Source of the DNA: RGIG3002 sp045546775
Lineage (GTDB): Bacteria; Bacillota; Clostridia; Lachnospirales; Lachnospiraceae
Assembly (NCBI GenBank): GCA_045546775.1
Contig: JAZQDM010000087.1
Span: 1-33,073 of the forward strand
Reading direction: 5' to 3'
DNA: 33,073 bases
The notes beneath the pieces were generated by a model that ran no database searches, had not been told where the DNA came from, and saw only the letters and a list, made by a program, of their open reading frames with translations. Below are positions 1 through 7,375 of this stretch, piece by piece. Each line of letters starts with the position of its first letter. Position 1 is the first letter of the stretch. The position numbers were made by a program, and so were the translations under genes.

Positions 1-791
1 TGTTCCCCAGCGCGTTCGCCCTCTTCATAACCTTCCTTATACGTATCCCGCATGTGTTTTTCTTCATCATATTGTGTCAAAAGCATATGCATTACCTCCG
101 CCCGGTTTTTCACCAGTATATCCATTAAAATTCTTTTCTCGATACAACTGTCCATAGCATTTTTGATGGCTCGTTTTAACGACATATTCTTGGAAAGATT
201 GTCGTTTACTTCCGCAATAAATTCCGCGTATTCACACAGACGCCGGCATTTCTCCATCAATTCTTTGTTGTGACCGCGGTTGATATTGAGCATCACCGCC
301 CGGCATTCCAAGCATCCGGTTCCACGTCCTGTCTCAAAAGAATCCGACAAATATAGTTCCGTCCTGTCTTTCTGTTCTTTTGTACCGTTATAAAATATCA
401 CGTATTCCGGCGTTGGGAGCTTGATAAGTTTTGAGCCGTATATGTTGTGCTTTTCTTCTGCAATGATACCTTCGTACTGTCTAGAAAAATAAATCATTCC
501 ACGTATCGGCATATTCGGTGAATAAGTGCTTTGGTGCTCGTACAAATTCAGCCGGTTACCAATCATAAAAGACAAGTCGTGTTTCATTTTCATGAAAATC
601 ACATCTTCAAGAGTGATAATTTCAAGGTCATTGGGATTTGTGTAGTTACTGTTGTTTACCGCGTTGTAAAGCTGCAGCAAGTCCTTCTTGTCGCGAAATA
701 GGAATCGAAAAAGCCTGTCCTTGTATTTCCGGTTTGGCCGAAACTTCTCCCACAAATATTTTTTACTGTGCCATCTTTTGTTTTTTGCCAT
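1..791 (-). CDS. Rpn family / PD-(D/E)XK nuclease-transposase protein, partial (3' end outside window)
   Basis: An open frame of 263 codons runs leftwards from an ATG at 789-791 and leaves the window without a stop, so the C-terminus is missing. The ATG has a GGAGG site about 8 nt upstream (complement of 797-803). The N-terminus (MAKNKRWHSKKYLWEKFRP) is followed by a segment typical of the Rpn/transposase_31 (PD-(D/E)XK) family: residues DLEIITLEDVIFMKMKHDLS, then the core NLYEHQSTYSPNMPIRGMIY with the E-x-Q pair of the nuclease fold. A basic and acidic helical tail ending in EEKHMRDTYKEGYEEGERAG is also usual in this family. Members are RecA-independent recombination-promoting nucleases or domesticated transposases that often occur in many copies per genome. 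The family call is firm; activity is inferred. It stands alone, with tRNA-Pro upstream on the same strand. Confidence 0.85.
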   Translation of the reverse strand, partial: MAKNKRWHSKKYLWEKFRPNRKYKDRLFRFLFRDKKDLLQLYNAVNNSNYTNPNDLEIITLEDVIFMKMKHDLSFMIGNRLNLYEHQSTYSPNMPIRGMIYFSRQYEGIIAEEKHNIYGSKLIKLPTPEYVIFYNGTKEQKDRTELYLSDSFETGRGTGCLECRAVMLNINRGHNKELMEKCRRLCEYAEFIAEVNDNLSKNMSLKRAIKNAMDSCIEKRILMDILVKNRAEVMHMLLTQYDEEKHMRDTYKEGYEEGERAGE

Positions 792-1140
792 AGGCATACC
801 TCCATTATAGTTGATTTTAGTGTGTTTCTCAACAATTGCTGTTTGAAAATGTTCCGGGAAAACCGGTGGATTCGCAGGACAAATTTTTGATGTGTTGCTT
901 TTTAGATTTCGCAACATTTTTCCTGTGAGTTTTTGAATAAAAAGAATGTTTTTGCGATTTGAATTCGCTTGATTTGCTTTGATAATACTCTCGTATTTGA
1001 AAAAATGCAAGGAGATTTTTGAGGAATTTGGAATACTGCGACAGGATGTTGAACATGTCCACTTCCGTGGACAGCGACTCTGCGCCCGAACGAGTGCATC
1101 CGCTCCGCTAGAGGTCGCGGCTTAAAGCATGTAGTATAAA
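792..1140. other. Gene-poor intergenic region with a GC-rich inverted repeat
   Basis: About 350 bp between the Rpn-like gene and the tRNA-Pro terminator. I see no convincing gene. Two short leftward open frames of 77 and 65 codons overlap each other, have low-complexity composition and lack a convincing ribosome binding site. Positions 1056-1073 form a 7-bp hairpin with a TTCC loop (TGTCCAC/GTGGACA). Immediately after it, 1074-1081 pair with 1110-1118 (GCGACTCT with AGAGGTCGC, one bulge). The segment 1056-1120 is clearly more GC-rich than its surroundings. Confidence 0.5.
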
Positions 1141-1177
1141 CAAAAAAGAGTCCTCACAAAAGTGAGAACTCTTTTTT
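1141..1177 (-). terminator. Rho-independent terminator of tRNA-Pro
   Basis: Read leftwards, GAGTTCTCAC and GTGAGGACTC form a near-perfect stem around a TTTT loop, flanked by A and T runs (1171-1177 and 1142-1147). It starts two or three bases after the 3' end of tRNA-Pro. The A/T symmetry means it could work in both directions. Confidence 0.88.
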
Positions 1178-1179
1178 AG

Positions 1180-1253
1180 TCGATGCGACAGGATTTGAAC
1201 CTGCGACCTCTGCGTCCCGAACGCAGCGCTCTACCAAACTGAGCCACGCATCG
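1180..1253 (-). tRNA. tRNA-Pro, anticodon CGG
   Basis: The complement of this 74-nt stretch folds as a tRNA. The acceptor is CGATGCG/CGCATCG with discriminator A, the anticodon stem is CTGCG/CGCAG with loop TTCGGGA, and the T arm carries GGTTCAAATCC. The loop gives anticodon CGG, reading the proline codon CCG. The 3' CCA is not encoded (CTA follows the discriminator), so CCA must be added by nucleotidyltransferase. It has its own promoter (1276-1304) and terminator (1141-1177), so it appears to be a single-gene transcription unit. Confidence 0.95.
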
Positions 1254-1275
1254 TCATTTGAAACGACCATTGACA

Positions 1276-1304
1276 ATCATACAATAAAAATGGAAAGTTG
1301 TCAA
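1276..1304 (-). promoter_or_regulatory. Sigma-A promoter of tRNA-Pro
   Basis: On the minus strand, a perfect -35 TTGACA (complement of 1299-1304) and -10 TATGAT (complement of 1276-1281) are separated by exactly 17 bp. The tRNA begins about 22 nt downstream of the -10. Confidence 0.85.
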
Positions 1305-1444
1305 TTGTAAAAATGAAAAAAATTTAAAAATCCGAAAAATGTCAAAAAACATAGAATATTTCACGTTTCTCAGGTATTATTTTAAGGAAAGTACGAGGTT
1401 TTGGCGGGGATTTTTCTCGTGTATACATAAATTATGGAGAAGTA

Positions 1445-2167
1445 ATGAAAAAAGAACTTAGAAAAGAAATCCGAAATCAACTTAAAAAAATGGCAGAACC
1501 GTCTTATGCGCAATTTTCTGCAAAGCTTCTTCCGGGCGTGGAGGGCATTGTGGGAGTGCGGCTTCCTCTTTTGCGAAAACTGGCAAAGCAGCTTGTGAAG
1601 GACGGAACGTATCGGGAATATTTGGAGCAGTGGAACAAAACGGAAGAGAGTGCTTTGTTTGAAGAAGTGATGCTTCAGGGTATGCTCATCGGTTATGCGC
1701 CGTTTTCGCTGGATGAGCGGTTTGTGCAGCTGGAGGCTTTTGTGCCAAAGATTGACAACTGGTCCGTGTGCGACAGCGTCTGTGCCACAATGAAATTTGC
1801 GGCGGAGTCGAAAGAAGAAACGCATCACTTTTTGCAAAAATATATAAAAAGTGATGAGGAATACAGTATCCGTTTTGCGGTTGTTATGTATATCAACTAC
1901 TATATTGATGCGGATTATATCGACAAAGTGCTTAGACAACTTTGCGAAATCCGCCATCCTGCTTATTATGTGAAGATGGCGGTTGCATGGGCACTTTCTA
2001 TGTGTTACGTATTTGACGCCGGCAAGACAATGCGAGCGATGGATGCCGCCGATCTGGATGATTTTACCTATAACAAAACAATCCAAAAAATAATCGAATC
2101 CCGACAAGTGGATAAGGCAGAAAAAGACCAGCTTAAAAAGAAAACTCTACAGCGTACATTGCCGTAG
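1445..2167 (+). CDS. AlkD-like DNA alkylation repair protein (HEAT-repeat DNA glycosylase)
   Basis: A 240-aa all-helical protein of the DNA alkylation repair (AlkD/AlkC) superfamily, which removes cationic alkylated bases such as N3- and N7-methylpurines without base flipping. The signature DNWSVCD is at residues 104-110. W106 and D110 have the same four-residue spacing as the AlkD catalytic W and D, and W182 in AVAWALS is a plausible match for the third active-site tryptophan. The N-terminus (MKKELRKEIRNQLKKMAEPSY) and the GVRLPLLRKLAKQL segment match the Firmicutes family, and the length is usual. The ATG follows a GGAGAAG site. The gene stands alone and its stop codon lies inside its own terminator hairpin. 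Sub-family assignment rests on the W/D pattern. Confidence 0.92.
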   Translation: MKKELRKEIRNQLKKMAEPSYAQFSAKLLPGVEGIVGVRLPLLRKLAKQLVKDGTYREYLEQWNKTEESALFEEVMLQGMLIGYAPFSLDERFVQLEAFVPKIDNWSVCDSVCATMKFAAESKEETHHFLQKYIKSDEEYSIRFAVVMYINYYIDADYIDKVLRQLCEIRHPAYYVKMAVAWALSMCYVFDAGKTMRAMDAADLDDFTYNKTIQKIIESRQVDKAEKDQLKKKTLQRTLP

Positions 2168-2174
2168 AGTTTTT
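2141..2174 (+). terminator. Terminator overlapping the 3' end of the AlkD-like gene
   Basis: AAAACTCTAC (2141-2150) pairs perfectly with GTAGAGTTTT (2164-2173). The stop codon TAG at 2165-2167 lies inside the right arm, so the last codons form the left arm and loop. It separates this gene from the convergent LysR gene. Confidence 0.85.
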
Positions 2175-2185
2175 ATGATTTTAAA

Positions 2186-3052
2186 CTAGCGATATTTGAG
2201 ATATTCCAAAAATTTTTTTACTGCAGGCGAAGCGGTGGTTCTGTTTCTTAATGCAAGACCAATGTCACGATATGCAGGAACATTTAGCTCTTTTTTTAAG
2301 ATTTTATATGGGACGCGCTTCAATATTAGTTCCGGCAATATGGCGATTCCGAGGCCACTTTCGACCATTGACATAACAGCGTAATCATCCCATGTTGTAA
2401 ATTTTACATTTGGCTTGAGATTGTTTCGTTCAAATATTTCGGATATTTCTGTCTTTGCTCCTTTTTCGAGTAGCATAAAAGGTTCATCACAAAGTGCAGA
2501 AACAGGAAATTTATCAATATCTTTTAGAGAATGATTTTCAGGAATGATTGCCATAAGCTTATCTCGATGTAAAAAAAAGGTTTCAAATTCCTGATGCGTC
2601 GGTAACCTTAAAAAACCACAATCAACTCTGCCGGTATGAATCCATTCTTCGATTTCAGTGTAATCACCCAACAGAAGTTCATAGTCAATGTTGGGATAAT
2701 CTTTTTTAAATTCTTTAATAATGTTAGGTAGCCAATGTGTAGCAACACTGGAAAAAGTGCCAATACGAATTAGACCGGAATCAAGACCATTGATTTCATC
2801 TATTTGCATTTGGAGTTTATCAAATTCAGCACAAAGGTTTTGAGCATATGGCAATAGCTTCATACCATCGCTTGTGGGTTTGATGCCATATTTGTTTCGC
2901 TCAAGTAGTGTAATATTCCATTCCTTTTCAAGATCTGCAATCATTCGGCTGACAGCGGATTGAGTATAGTTAAGAATTTCCGCAGCTTTTGTGAAACTTC
3001 CGTGTTCTACTGTTTTCACAAAAGACAGGTATTTTTGTAAATTCATGTCCAT
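2186..3052 (-). CDS. LysR family transcriptional regulator
   Basis: A 288-aa protein. The N-terminal winged helix-turn-helix covers residues 3-62 (LQKYLSFVKTVEHGSFTKAA, then YTQSAVSRMIADLEKEW, then LLER), a textbook LysR DNA-binding domain. A periplasmic-binding-protein-like effector domain follows (about 92-288; IRIGTFSSVATHWLPNII, then GLGIAILPE). LysR proteins usually act as tetramers and control a divergently transcribed target in response to a small molecule. The target here is almost certainly the EamA exporter on the opposite strand, since the shared 104-bp gap holds a perfect 12+8+12 palindrome. The start ATG has AGGTG about 8 nt upstream; a second ATG two codons later is possible. 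The gene is visibly more AT-rich than its flanks, as is its partner. Confidence 0.93.
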   Translation of the reverse strand: MDMNLQKYLSFVKTVEHGSFTKAAEILNYTQSAVSRMIADLEKEWNITLLERNKYGIKPTSDGMKLLPYAQNLCAEFDKLQMQIDEINGLDSGLIRIGTFSSVATHWLPNIIKEFKKDYPNIDYELLLGDYTEIEEWIHTGRVDCGFLRLPTHQEFETFFLHRDKLMAIIPENHSLKDIDKFPVSALCDEPFMLLEKGAKTEISEIFERNNLKPNVKFTTWDDYAVMSMVESGLGIAILPELILKRVPYKILKKELNVPAYRDIGLALRNRTTASPAVKKFLEYLKYR

Positions 3053-3080
3053 GATAACACCTATTCAAAAATGTGATTTT

Positions 3081-3112
3081 AAACATAACAAATATTCAGT
3101 TTTGTTATGTTT
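3081..3112. promoter_or_regulatory. Perfect 12-bp inverted repeat: probable LysR operator in the divergent promoter region
   Basis: AAACATAACAAA (3081-3092) and TTTGTTATGTTT (3101-3112) are exact inverted copies with an 8-bp spacer (TATTCAGT). The site lies between the divergent LysR and EamA genes, where a LysR protein would bind to control its target and itself. A TATGAT at 3118-3123 could be the -10 of the EamA gene, but I see no strong -35. Confidence 0.75.
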
Positions 3113-3156
3113 TGTATTATGATATACTTCACAATATCAAAAATCAAGAGGTTATT

Positions 3157-4020
3157 ATGGATAAGAAAGCATTTATAAAATATCTGTCGGCATTATTGTT
3201 GTTTGGACTTAATGGTATTGTTGCAAGTCATATTCCACTTAGTAGTTATGAGATTGTGTTTTTGAGAACGTTTATTGGAAGTATTCTTTTAACCATTTTG
3301 TTTTTAGCAAGTAAGGGCAAATTTCATATTGCTACACAAAAGAAAGATGCTATGTTTATTATATTATCGGGAATAGCAATGGGAACGAGTTGGATGTTTT
3401 TGTACGAAGCATATCAACAAATCGGTGTAAGTTTGACATCGCTTCTATATTATTGCGGACCGGTAATAGTTATGGTGTTATCACCTTTGATTTTCAAGGA
3501 GAAACTCACTGCTCCGAAAATGATAGGATTCATGATTGTGTTGGTTGGAATTGTTCTTGTTAATGGGAATGCGCTCGGTGACAATCGCAACATATGGGGA
3601 ATTATTTGTGGTGCTATGTCGGCAGTTATGTATTTTTTTATGGTAATATTAAATAAGCAATCAAAAAATATTACAGGAATGGAAAATTCTGTAATACAGC
3701 TTATAGTAAGTTTCTTGACAGTAGCAGTATTTGTATGTTGTAAGCAAGGATTTGTTATGAGTATACCTTCCAATGCTTGGGGGTGGATTTTAATATTAGG
3801 TATTGTAAATACGGGTATAGGATGTTATTTGTACTTCGCTCCACTTGCCAAATTACCTGTGCAGACTGTAGCGGTGTGTAGCTATCTGGAACTTTTATCA
3901 GCAGTAGTTTTTGCATCCATTTTGCTTAATGAAAAAATGACGATAGTTCAAATAATTGGAGCAGTGTGTATCATCGGTGGTGCTATAATTGGGGAATTGG
4001 TAAAGATAAAGAAGCAGTAA
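3157..4020 (+). CDS. EamA/DMT family transporter
   Basis: A 287-aa integral membrane protein with ten hydrophobic segments arranged as two EamA repeats, as in the drug/metabolite transporter superfamily. Visible family features are an early SYEIVFLRTFIGSILL segment, GTSWMFLYEAYQQIGVSLTS, a conserved P in YYCGPVIVMVLSPLIFKEKL, and the second repeat NTGIGCYLYFAPLAKLPVQT with the acidic EKMTIVQIIGAVCIIGG helix. Members export amino acids, metabolites or drugs; the substrate cannot be read from sequence. The start at 3157 is chosen because AAGAGG precedes it and the family N-terminus begins there; an in-frame upstream ATG at 3073 would overlap the operator. It is paired with the divergent LysR gene. 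Its stop is only 4 bp from the end of the convergent exporter gene. Confidence 0.9.
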   Translation: MDKKAFIKYLSALLLFGLNGIVASHIPLSSYEIVFLRTFIGSILLTILFLASKGKFHIATQKKDAMFIILSGIAMGTSWMFLYEAYQQIGVSLTSLLYYCGPVIVMVLSPLIFKEKLTAPKMIGFMIVLVGIVLVNGNALGDNRNIWGIICGAMSAVMYFFMVILNKQSKNITGMENSVIQLIVSFLTVAVFVCCKQGFVMSIPSNAWGWILILGIVNTGIGCYLYFAPLAKLPVQTVAVCSYLELLSAVVFASILLNEKMTIVQIIGAVCIIGGAIIGELVKIKKQ

Positions 4021-4024
4021 CCCC

Positions 4025-5002
4025 TTACTCCGTTTCCCAATATTTTTGTACCTGTTCCTCAGTCATGCAGTCCGAAAAATCTTTTTTGAGCTGCAAAAAG
4101 TAATGCAAATCCGTCAAAATTGTGTAGAGGATGGCGCGGTTTTCAAATTCTTTCCGGGATGTGGGCAAGGTGGAATTTTTCATTTCTAAAATCAGTTCGT
4201 CCAATCCGGACAACAAATCCTTGGCGTTGTTGGACTCGTTAAATGTCTCGCTGATGTGGCATATAAAGTCCGAAACCTGTATGGATTGCGGGATGACCGC
4301 GGTCAGCTTCAAAATCTTTTTGTAGATTTCTTTTAAGACGATACACTGCTGGTGGCGCATTTCCATGTATTCAATGAAGTATTTGGATTCTTGGAAAAAC
4401 GTGTTTTGCATGTAGTTGTATGCCTGCTTTTCGCCGGCCATAATGTCAGAAAGCAGCTTGTCCAAATTTTGTTCACCAAAATCTTCTTTGTTTTCCTTTT
4501 TTAAAAAAAGCGACATTTCCAAAAGTACTTTTTTGAAAGCACTTTCCAGCGTTGTTTGCGTAGTGCGGATTTCCTTCGCTTTTCCAGGCATGTACAGATT
4601 TAAGAGCGTGCCGATTCCGGCGCCGATCAAAAGCAGCAACAGTTCGTTTGCAATCAGAGGTAAATTCATTTCCCCTGCTGCCAGATAATGTGTGGCAAGC
4701 ACGGCGTTTGTTGCAATGCCTTCCTCCAGTTTAAACGCCTGGCAACAACTGATAAAAAGAAGCAAAAATACGGCGAAAGCAATCGGGTGAAATCCGAATA
4801 TATGAAAAATAATACTGGAAAAAGAAGTGCCGATTGCAAAGGCGGCAAGTCTTTTTCCGGAAACGACAATCGTTTCCTTGGATGTATCATGTATTGTCAA
4901 AAGTGTAATAATGCCGGCAGAACCGCTGCTTTTTAAGCCCAGCATATTGGCAAACAATATGGAAATGGCGCTGCCCAATGATATTTTTAATAACTTCAGC
5001 AT
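4025..5002 (-). CDS. Aromatic acid exporter family protein (DUF939/ArAE_1 type)
   Basis: A 325-aa protein with about 140 residues of hydrophobic helices at the N-terminus (LKISLGSAISILFANMLGLK, then TLLTIHDTSKETIVVSGKRL), then a charged helical cytoplasmic domain (about 145-325). This two-part build matches the ArAE_1 plus ArAE_1_C family of Firmicutes, relatives of the FUSC/AaeB aromatic acid exporters. The HDTSKETIVVSGKR loop and the EEGIATNAVLATHYL motif near residues 92-107 are typical. The role in effluxing small aromatic or amphipathic acids is a family inference and no substrate is implied. It stands alone, oriented convergently to the EamA gene with only 4 bp between the stops. Confidence 0.85.
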   Translation of the reverse strand: MLKLLKISLGSAISILFANMLGLKSSGSAGIITLLTIHDTSKETIVVSGKRLAAFAIGTSFSSIIFHIFGFHPIAFAVFLLLFISCCQAFKLEEGIATNAVLATHYLAAGEMNLPLIANELLLLLIGAGIGTLLNLYMPGKAKEIRTTQTTLESAFKKVLLEMSLFLKKENKEDFGEQNLDKLLSDIMAGEKQAYNYMQNTFFQESKYFIEYMEMRHQQCIVLKEIYKKILKLTAVIPQSIQVSDFICHISETFNESNNAKDLLSGLDELILEMKNSTLPTSRKEFENRAILYTILTDLHYFLQLKKDFSDCMTEEQVQKYWETE

Positions 5003-5088
5003 AATAAAACCCTCTATGAAAATATGAATAAACGCTTAACGCTTATTATACACTCTAATTTATCATAATAAAACAGTTAAAATCCATA

Positions 5089-5147
5089 TTGACACAGTAG
5101 GAAAATGTGATAAACTTATGTAGTTGCAAATGAGTTGCAATTGCAAC
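5089..5147 (+). promoter_or_regulatory. Promoter plus TTGCAA-repeat operator of the metal exporter-Fur operon
   Basis: TTGACA (5089-5094) and TAAACT (5111-5116) form a -35/-10 pair with a 16-bp spacer. Just downstream, GTTGCAA occurs at 5123-5129 and again at 5134-5140, where it forms the perfect palindrome GTTGCAATTGCAAC (5134-5147). The two direct copies are 11 bp apart, one helical turn. Placement over the transcription start in front of an operon that encodes a Fur-family repressor suggests its binding site. The sequence is not a textbook Fur, Zur or PerR box. Confidence 0.6.
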
Positions 5148-5166
5148 AAGAAAGGAATGATGAAAC

Positions 5167-6027
5167 ATGCATGAATTATTACATATAGTAGAACACGCCT
5201 TTTTGGACACGATAAAATTGATTCCGTTTTTGTTTCTTGCTTATTTGCTTATGGAGTGTATGGAACACAAAATGGGCGATAAGACAAAAAAGGCGATTAA
5301 AAAATCAGGAAAGTTAGGACCGCTTTTTGGTGGTATTTTGGGCGTATTTCCGCAGTGCGGTTTTTCGGCGGCCGCAGCAAATTTGTATGCGGGACGCGTC
5401 ATTACGGTAGGTACGTTGCTTGCCATCTTTTTGTCTACGTCGGATGAAATGTTACCTATTTTTATTTCGGAGCAGGTTGATCCGGTTGTCATCGTGAAAA
5501 TACTTGGCATCAAGTTGCTTATCGGTGTTGTTGCGGGATTTCTCATCGATGCGTTTATGCGAGGACATCACAAAGAAGAGGAAGAGATGCATATCCACGA
5601 TTTGTGTGACCACGACCACTGTCATTGTGAAAAAGGCGTTTTTCAGTCAGCGATTGTACACACACTGAAAATTACAGTGTTTATTTTTGCCGTAACGTTT
5701 GTCCTTGGCGGCGTTGTGGAAATCGTAGGTGAAGAGACGTTGTCGGCACTTATTTTGGACAAACCGCTTATCGGCCCGATTGTGGCAGGCTTAGTAGGTT
5801 TTATTCCAAACTGCGCAGCGAGCGTTATTATTACACAGCTGTATTTGGAAGGGATGCTCAGCCTTGGTGCGATGCTTGCCGGACTGCTTGTAGGTGCCGG
5901 AGTCGGTATTCTTGTATTATTTAGAGAAAACAGCGACATGAAAGACAATTTCAAAATTGCGCTTCTTTTGTATGCAATCGGTGTGGGTGCCGGAATTGTA
6001 TTAGAATTTTTAGGATTAACAATATAA
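5167..6027 (+). CDS. Putative 10-TM heavy-metal/manganese exporter (ArsP_2-like)
   Basis: A 286-aa membrane protein built of two related halves joined by a His/Cys/acid-rich cytoplasmic loop. The half-motifs are GVFPQCGFSAAAANLYAGR (residues 59-77; P62, C64) and GFIPNCAASVIITQLYLEG (residues 211-229; P214, C216). The loop at about 135-157 contains HHKEEEEMHIHDLCDHDH, a plausible metal-sensing or delivery segment. This is the pattern of the putative heavy-metal exporter family annotated as ArsP_2 or putative manganese transporter in Clostridia. It heads an operon with a Fur-family repressor 13 bp downstream, which supports metal-ion homeostasis. Metal identity and direction are inferred. The ATG follows AAGAAAGGAATGATGAAAC. 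Confidence 0.85.
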   Translation: MHELLHIVEHAFLDTIKLIPFLFLAYLLMECMEHKMGDKTKKAIKKSGKLGPLFGGILGVFPQCGFSAAAANLYAGRVITVGTLLAIFLSTSDEMLPIFISEQVDPVVIVKILGIKLLIGVVAGFLIDAFMRGHHKEEEEMHIHDLCDHDHCHCEKGVFQSAIVHTLKITVFIFAVTFVLGGVVEIVGEETLSALILDKPLIGPIVAGLVGFIPNCAASVIITQLYLEGMLSLGAMLAGLLVGAGVGILVLFRENSDMKDNFKIALLLYAIGVGAGIVLEFLGLTI

Positions 6028-6040
6028 GAAGGTAAATGCG

Positions 6041-6454
6041 ATGGAACATATAGAAAAAATGTGGCCGCAGGGAATCAAGCGGACAAGGCAGAGAGAGGAT
6101 GTATTCCGGGTTTTGACGCAGGCGGACGAGCCTTTGAGTGCCACTCAGATATACGATAAAATCAAACAAAATAACGCAGATACAAACTATGCCATATCCA
6201 CGATTTACCGCTCGCTTTCGGTATTTGAGGAGGCAGGTTTTGTAGAAAAATCAACTTTGATGGGCGAGGACATGGCAGTGTATGAATGGCAGCACGGCAA
6301 CCACAAGCATTACGCTATTTGCTTAAAATGTCACAAGCTTGTTCCGCTTACAAAATGTCCGTTTGAGCATGTGAAGCTGGATACGTCAGAGGACAATTTT
6401 ACGGTGACAAATCACAAATTGGAGATTTACGGTTATTGCAAGGAGTGCTTATGA
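6041..6454 (+). CDS. Fur family transcriptional repressor
   Basis: A 137-aa protein of Fur length. The N-terminal winged helix contains KRTRQREDVFRVLTQADEPL and NYAISTIYRSLSVFEEAGFV (about residues 15-72). The dimerisation domain has HGNHKHYAICLKCHK, giving the conserved H-x-H-Y motif and C94-x2-C97, and ends YCKECL with C133-x2-C136, so a four-cysteine structural zinc site is complete. Sequence alone does not separate Fur, Zur and PerR types. Clustering with a heavy-metal exporter suggests a metal-responsive regulator of its own operon. It starts 13 bp after the exporter stop and its own stop overlaps the next start (ATGA), so the three genes are translationally coupled. Confidence 0.93.
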   Translation: MEHIEKMWPQGIKRTRQREDVFRVLTQADEPLSATQIYDKIKQNNADTNYAISTIYRSLSVFEEAGFVEKSTLMGEDMAVYEWQHGNHKHYAICLKCHKLVPLTKCPFEHVKLDTSEDNFTVTNHKLEIYGYCKECL

Positions 6455-7317
6455 GACTTGGAGCTTTAGAGGCAGGCGGCACAAAAATGGTGTGTGCCAT
6501 CGGCAACGAAAACGGAGAAATTTTTGACAAAGTATCCATTCCGACAACAACGCCGGAAGAGACCATACCGAAGTTGATTTCGTATTTTAAGGAAAAGGAA
6601 ATCGATGCGCTGGGAATCGGCAGTTTCGGACCGGTTGATGTAAACGAGTCCTCACCGACTTTCGGAACGATTACGACAACGCCGAAAGAGGGCTGGCAAA
6701 ATTATAATTTGTTGCAGGTGTTTCAAAAAGAGCTTTCCTGCCCCATCGGGTTTGATACGGACACGAATGTGGCGGCGCTTGGGGAGGCAACTTTCGGCGC
6801 GACAAAAGGCCTTGATGTGAGCATGTATGTGACAATCGGAACAGGTATCGGCATCGGTGTTTTGATAAACGGACAGCTTTTGCACGGTATGCAGCACCCG
6901 GAAGCCGGACACATTCTTTTGACAAAGCATCCGGAGGATCATTTTAGAGGAAACTGCCCGTACCATGAAAATTGTTTTGAGGGGTTAGCGTCCGGTCCGG
7001 CTATTGAGGCGCGCTTTGGTGCAAAGGCGGATACGCTTGCAGAAAGACAAGATGTGTGGGAGATGGAAGCTTATTATATTGCCCAGGCGATGCTAAATTA
7101 TGCACTCATTTTGGCGCCGAGACGTATCGTGCTTGGTGGCGGTGTGATGCATCAGGAGCAGTTGTTCCCTCTTATTCGTGAGCAGTTTGCAAAAATGCTT
7201 GGCGGTTATTTTCAGACGAAGGAATTGAAAGATTTGGACCATTACCTCGTGCCTTCTATGTTGGACGGCAATCAGGGAATTTTGGGATGTTTCAAACTGG
7301 CACAAGACAACCTATAA
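6451..7317 (+). CDS. ROK family sugar kinase (fructokinase-like)
   Basis: A 288-aa ATP-dependent sugar kinase of the ROK family, closest in motif layout to Firmicutes fructokinases (GmuE/ScrK type). The phosphate loop LEAGGTK is at residues 6-12, FDTDTNVAALGEA carries the sugar-binding and catalytic aspartate region, GTGIGIGV is the second phosphate motif, and the ROK zinc site is HPEAGH (H149, H154) with C169-x2-H172-x2-C175 followed by FEGLASGPA. The start at 6451 gives an ATGA overlap with the Fur gene and leaves the phosphate loop close to the N-terminus, as in the family. The product would be fructose 6-phosphate from fructose; specificity is inferred. Why a sugar kinase sits in a metal operon is not evident. 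Confidence 0.88.
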   Translation: MRLGALEAGGTKMVCAIGNENGEIFDKVSIPTTTPEETIPKLISYFKEKEIDALGIGSFGPVDVNESSPTFGTITTTPKEGWQNYNLLQVFQKELSCPIGFDTDTNVAALGEATFGATKGLDVSMYVTIGTGIGIGVLINGQLLHGMQHPEAGHILLTKHPEDHFRGNCPYHENCFEGLASGPAIEARFGAKADTLAERQDVWEMEAYYIAQAMLNYALILAPRRIVLGGGVMHQEQLFPLIREQFAKMLGGYFQTKELKDLDHYLVPSMLDGNQGILGCFKLAQDNL

Positions 7318-7323
7318 AAACGC

Positions 7324-7368
7324 AAAAAAAACACCGATCCCATGGAGTCTAAGTCCACAAAATCAGTG
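7324..7368 (-). terminator. Terminator of tRNA-Lys
   Basis: Read leftwards, CACTGAT pairs with ATCGGTG (one T-G wobble; 7362-7368 with 7332-7338), enclosing an inner TGGA/TCCA stem, and is followed by eight T residues (complement of 7324-7331). It lies 8 nt beyond the tRNA 3' end. Confidence 0.8.
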
Positions 7369-7375
7369 CTTATAA

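Noticed and set aside
829..1099. Two overlapping leftward open frames (77 and 65 codons)
   Set aside because: Low-complexity composition, overlapping frames and no convincing ribosome binding site; no family recognised.
1382..2107. Long open frame of 241 codons on the strand opposite the AlkD-like gene
   Set aside because: It is the antisense shadow of a well-recognised gene, with Cys/His/Arg-rich sequence typical of reverse-strand translation.
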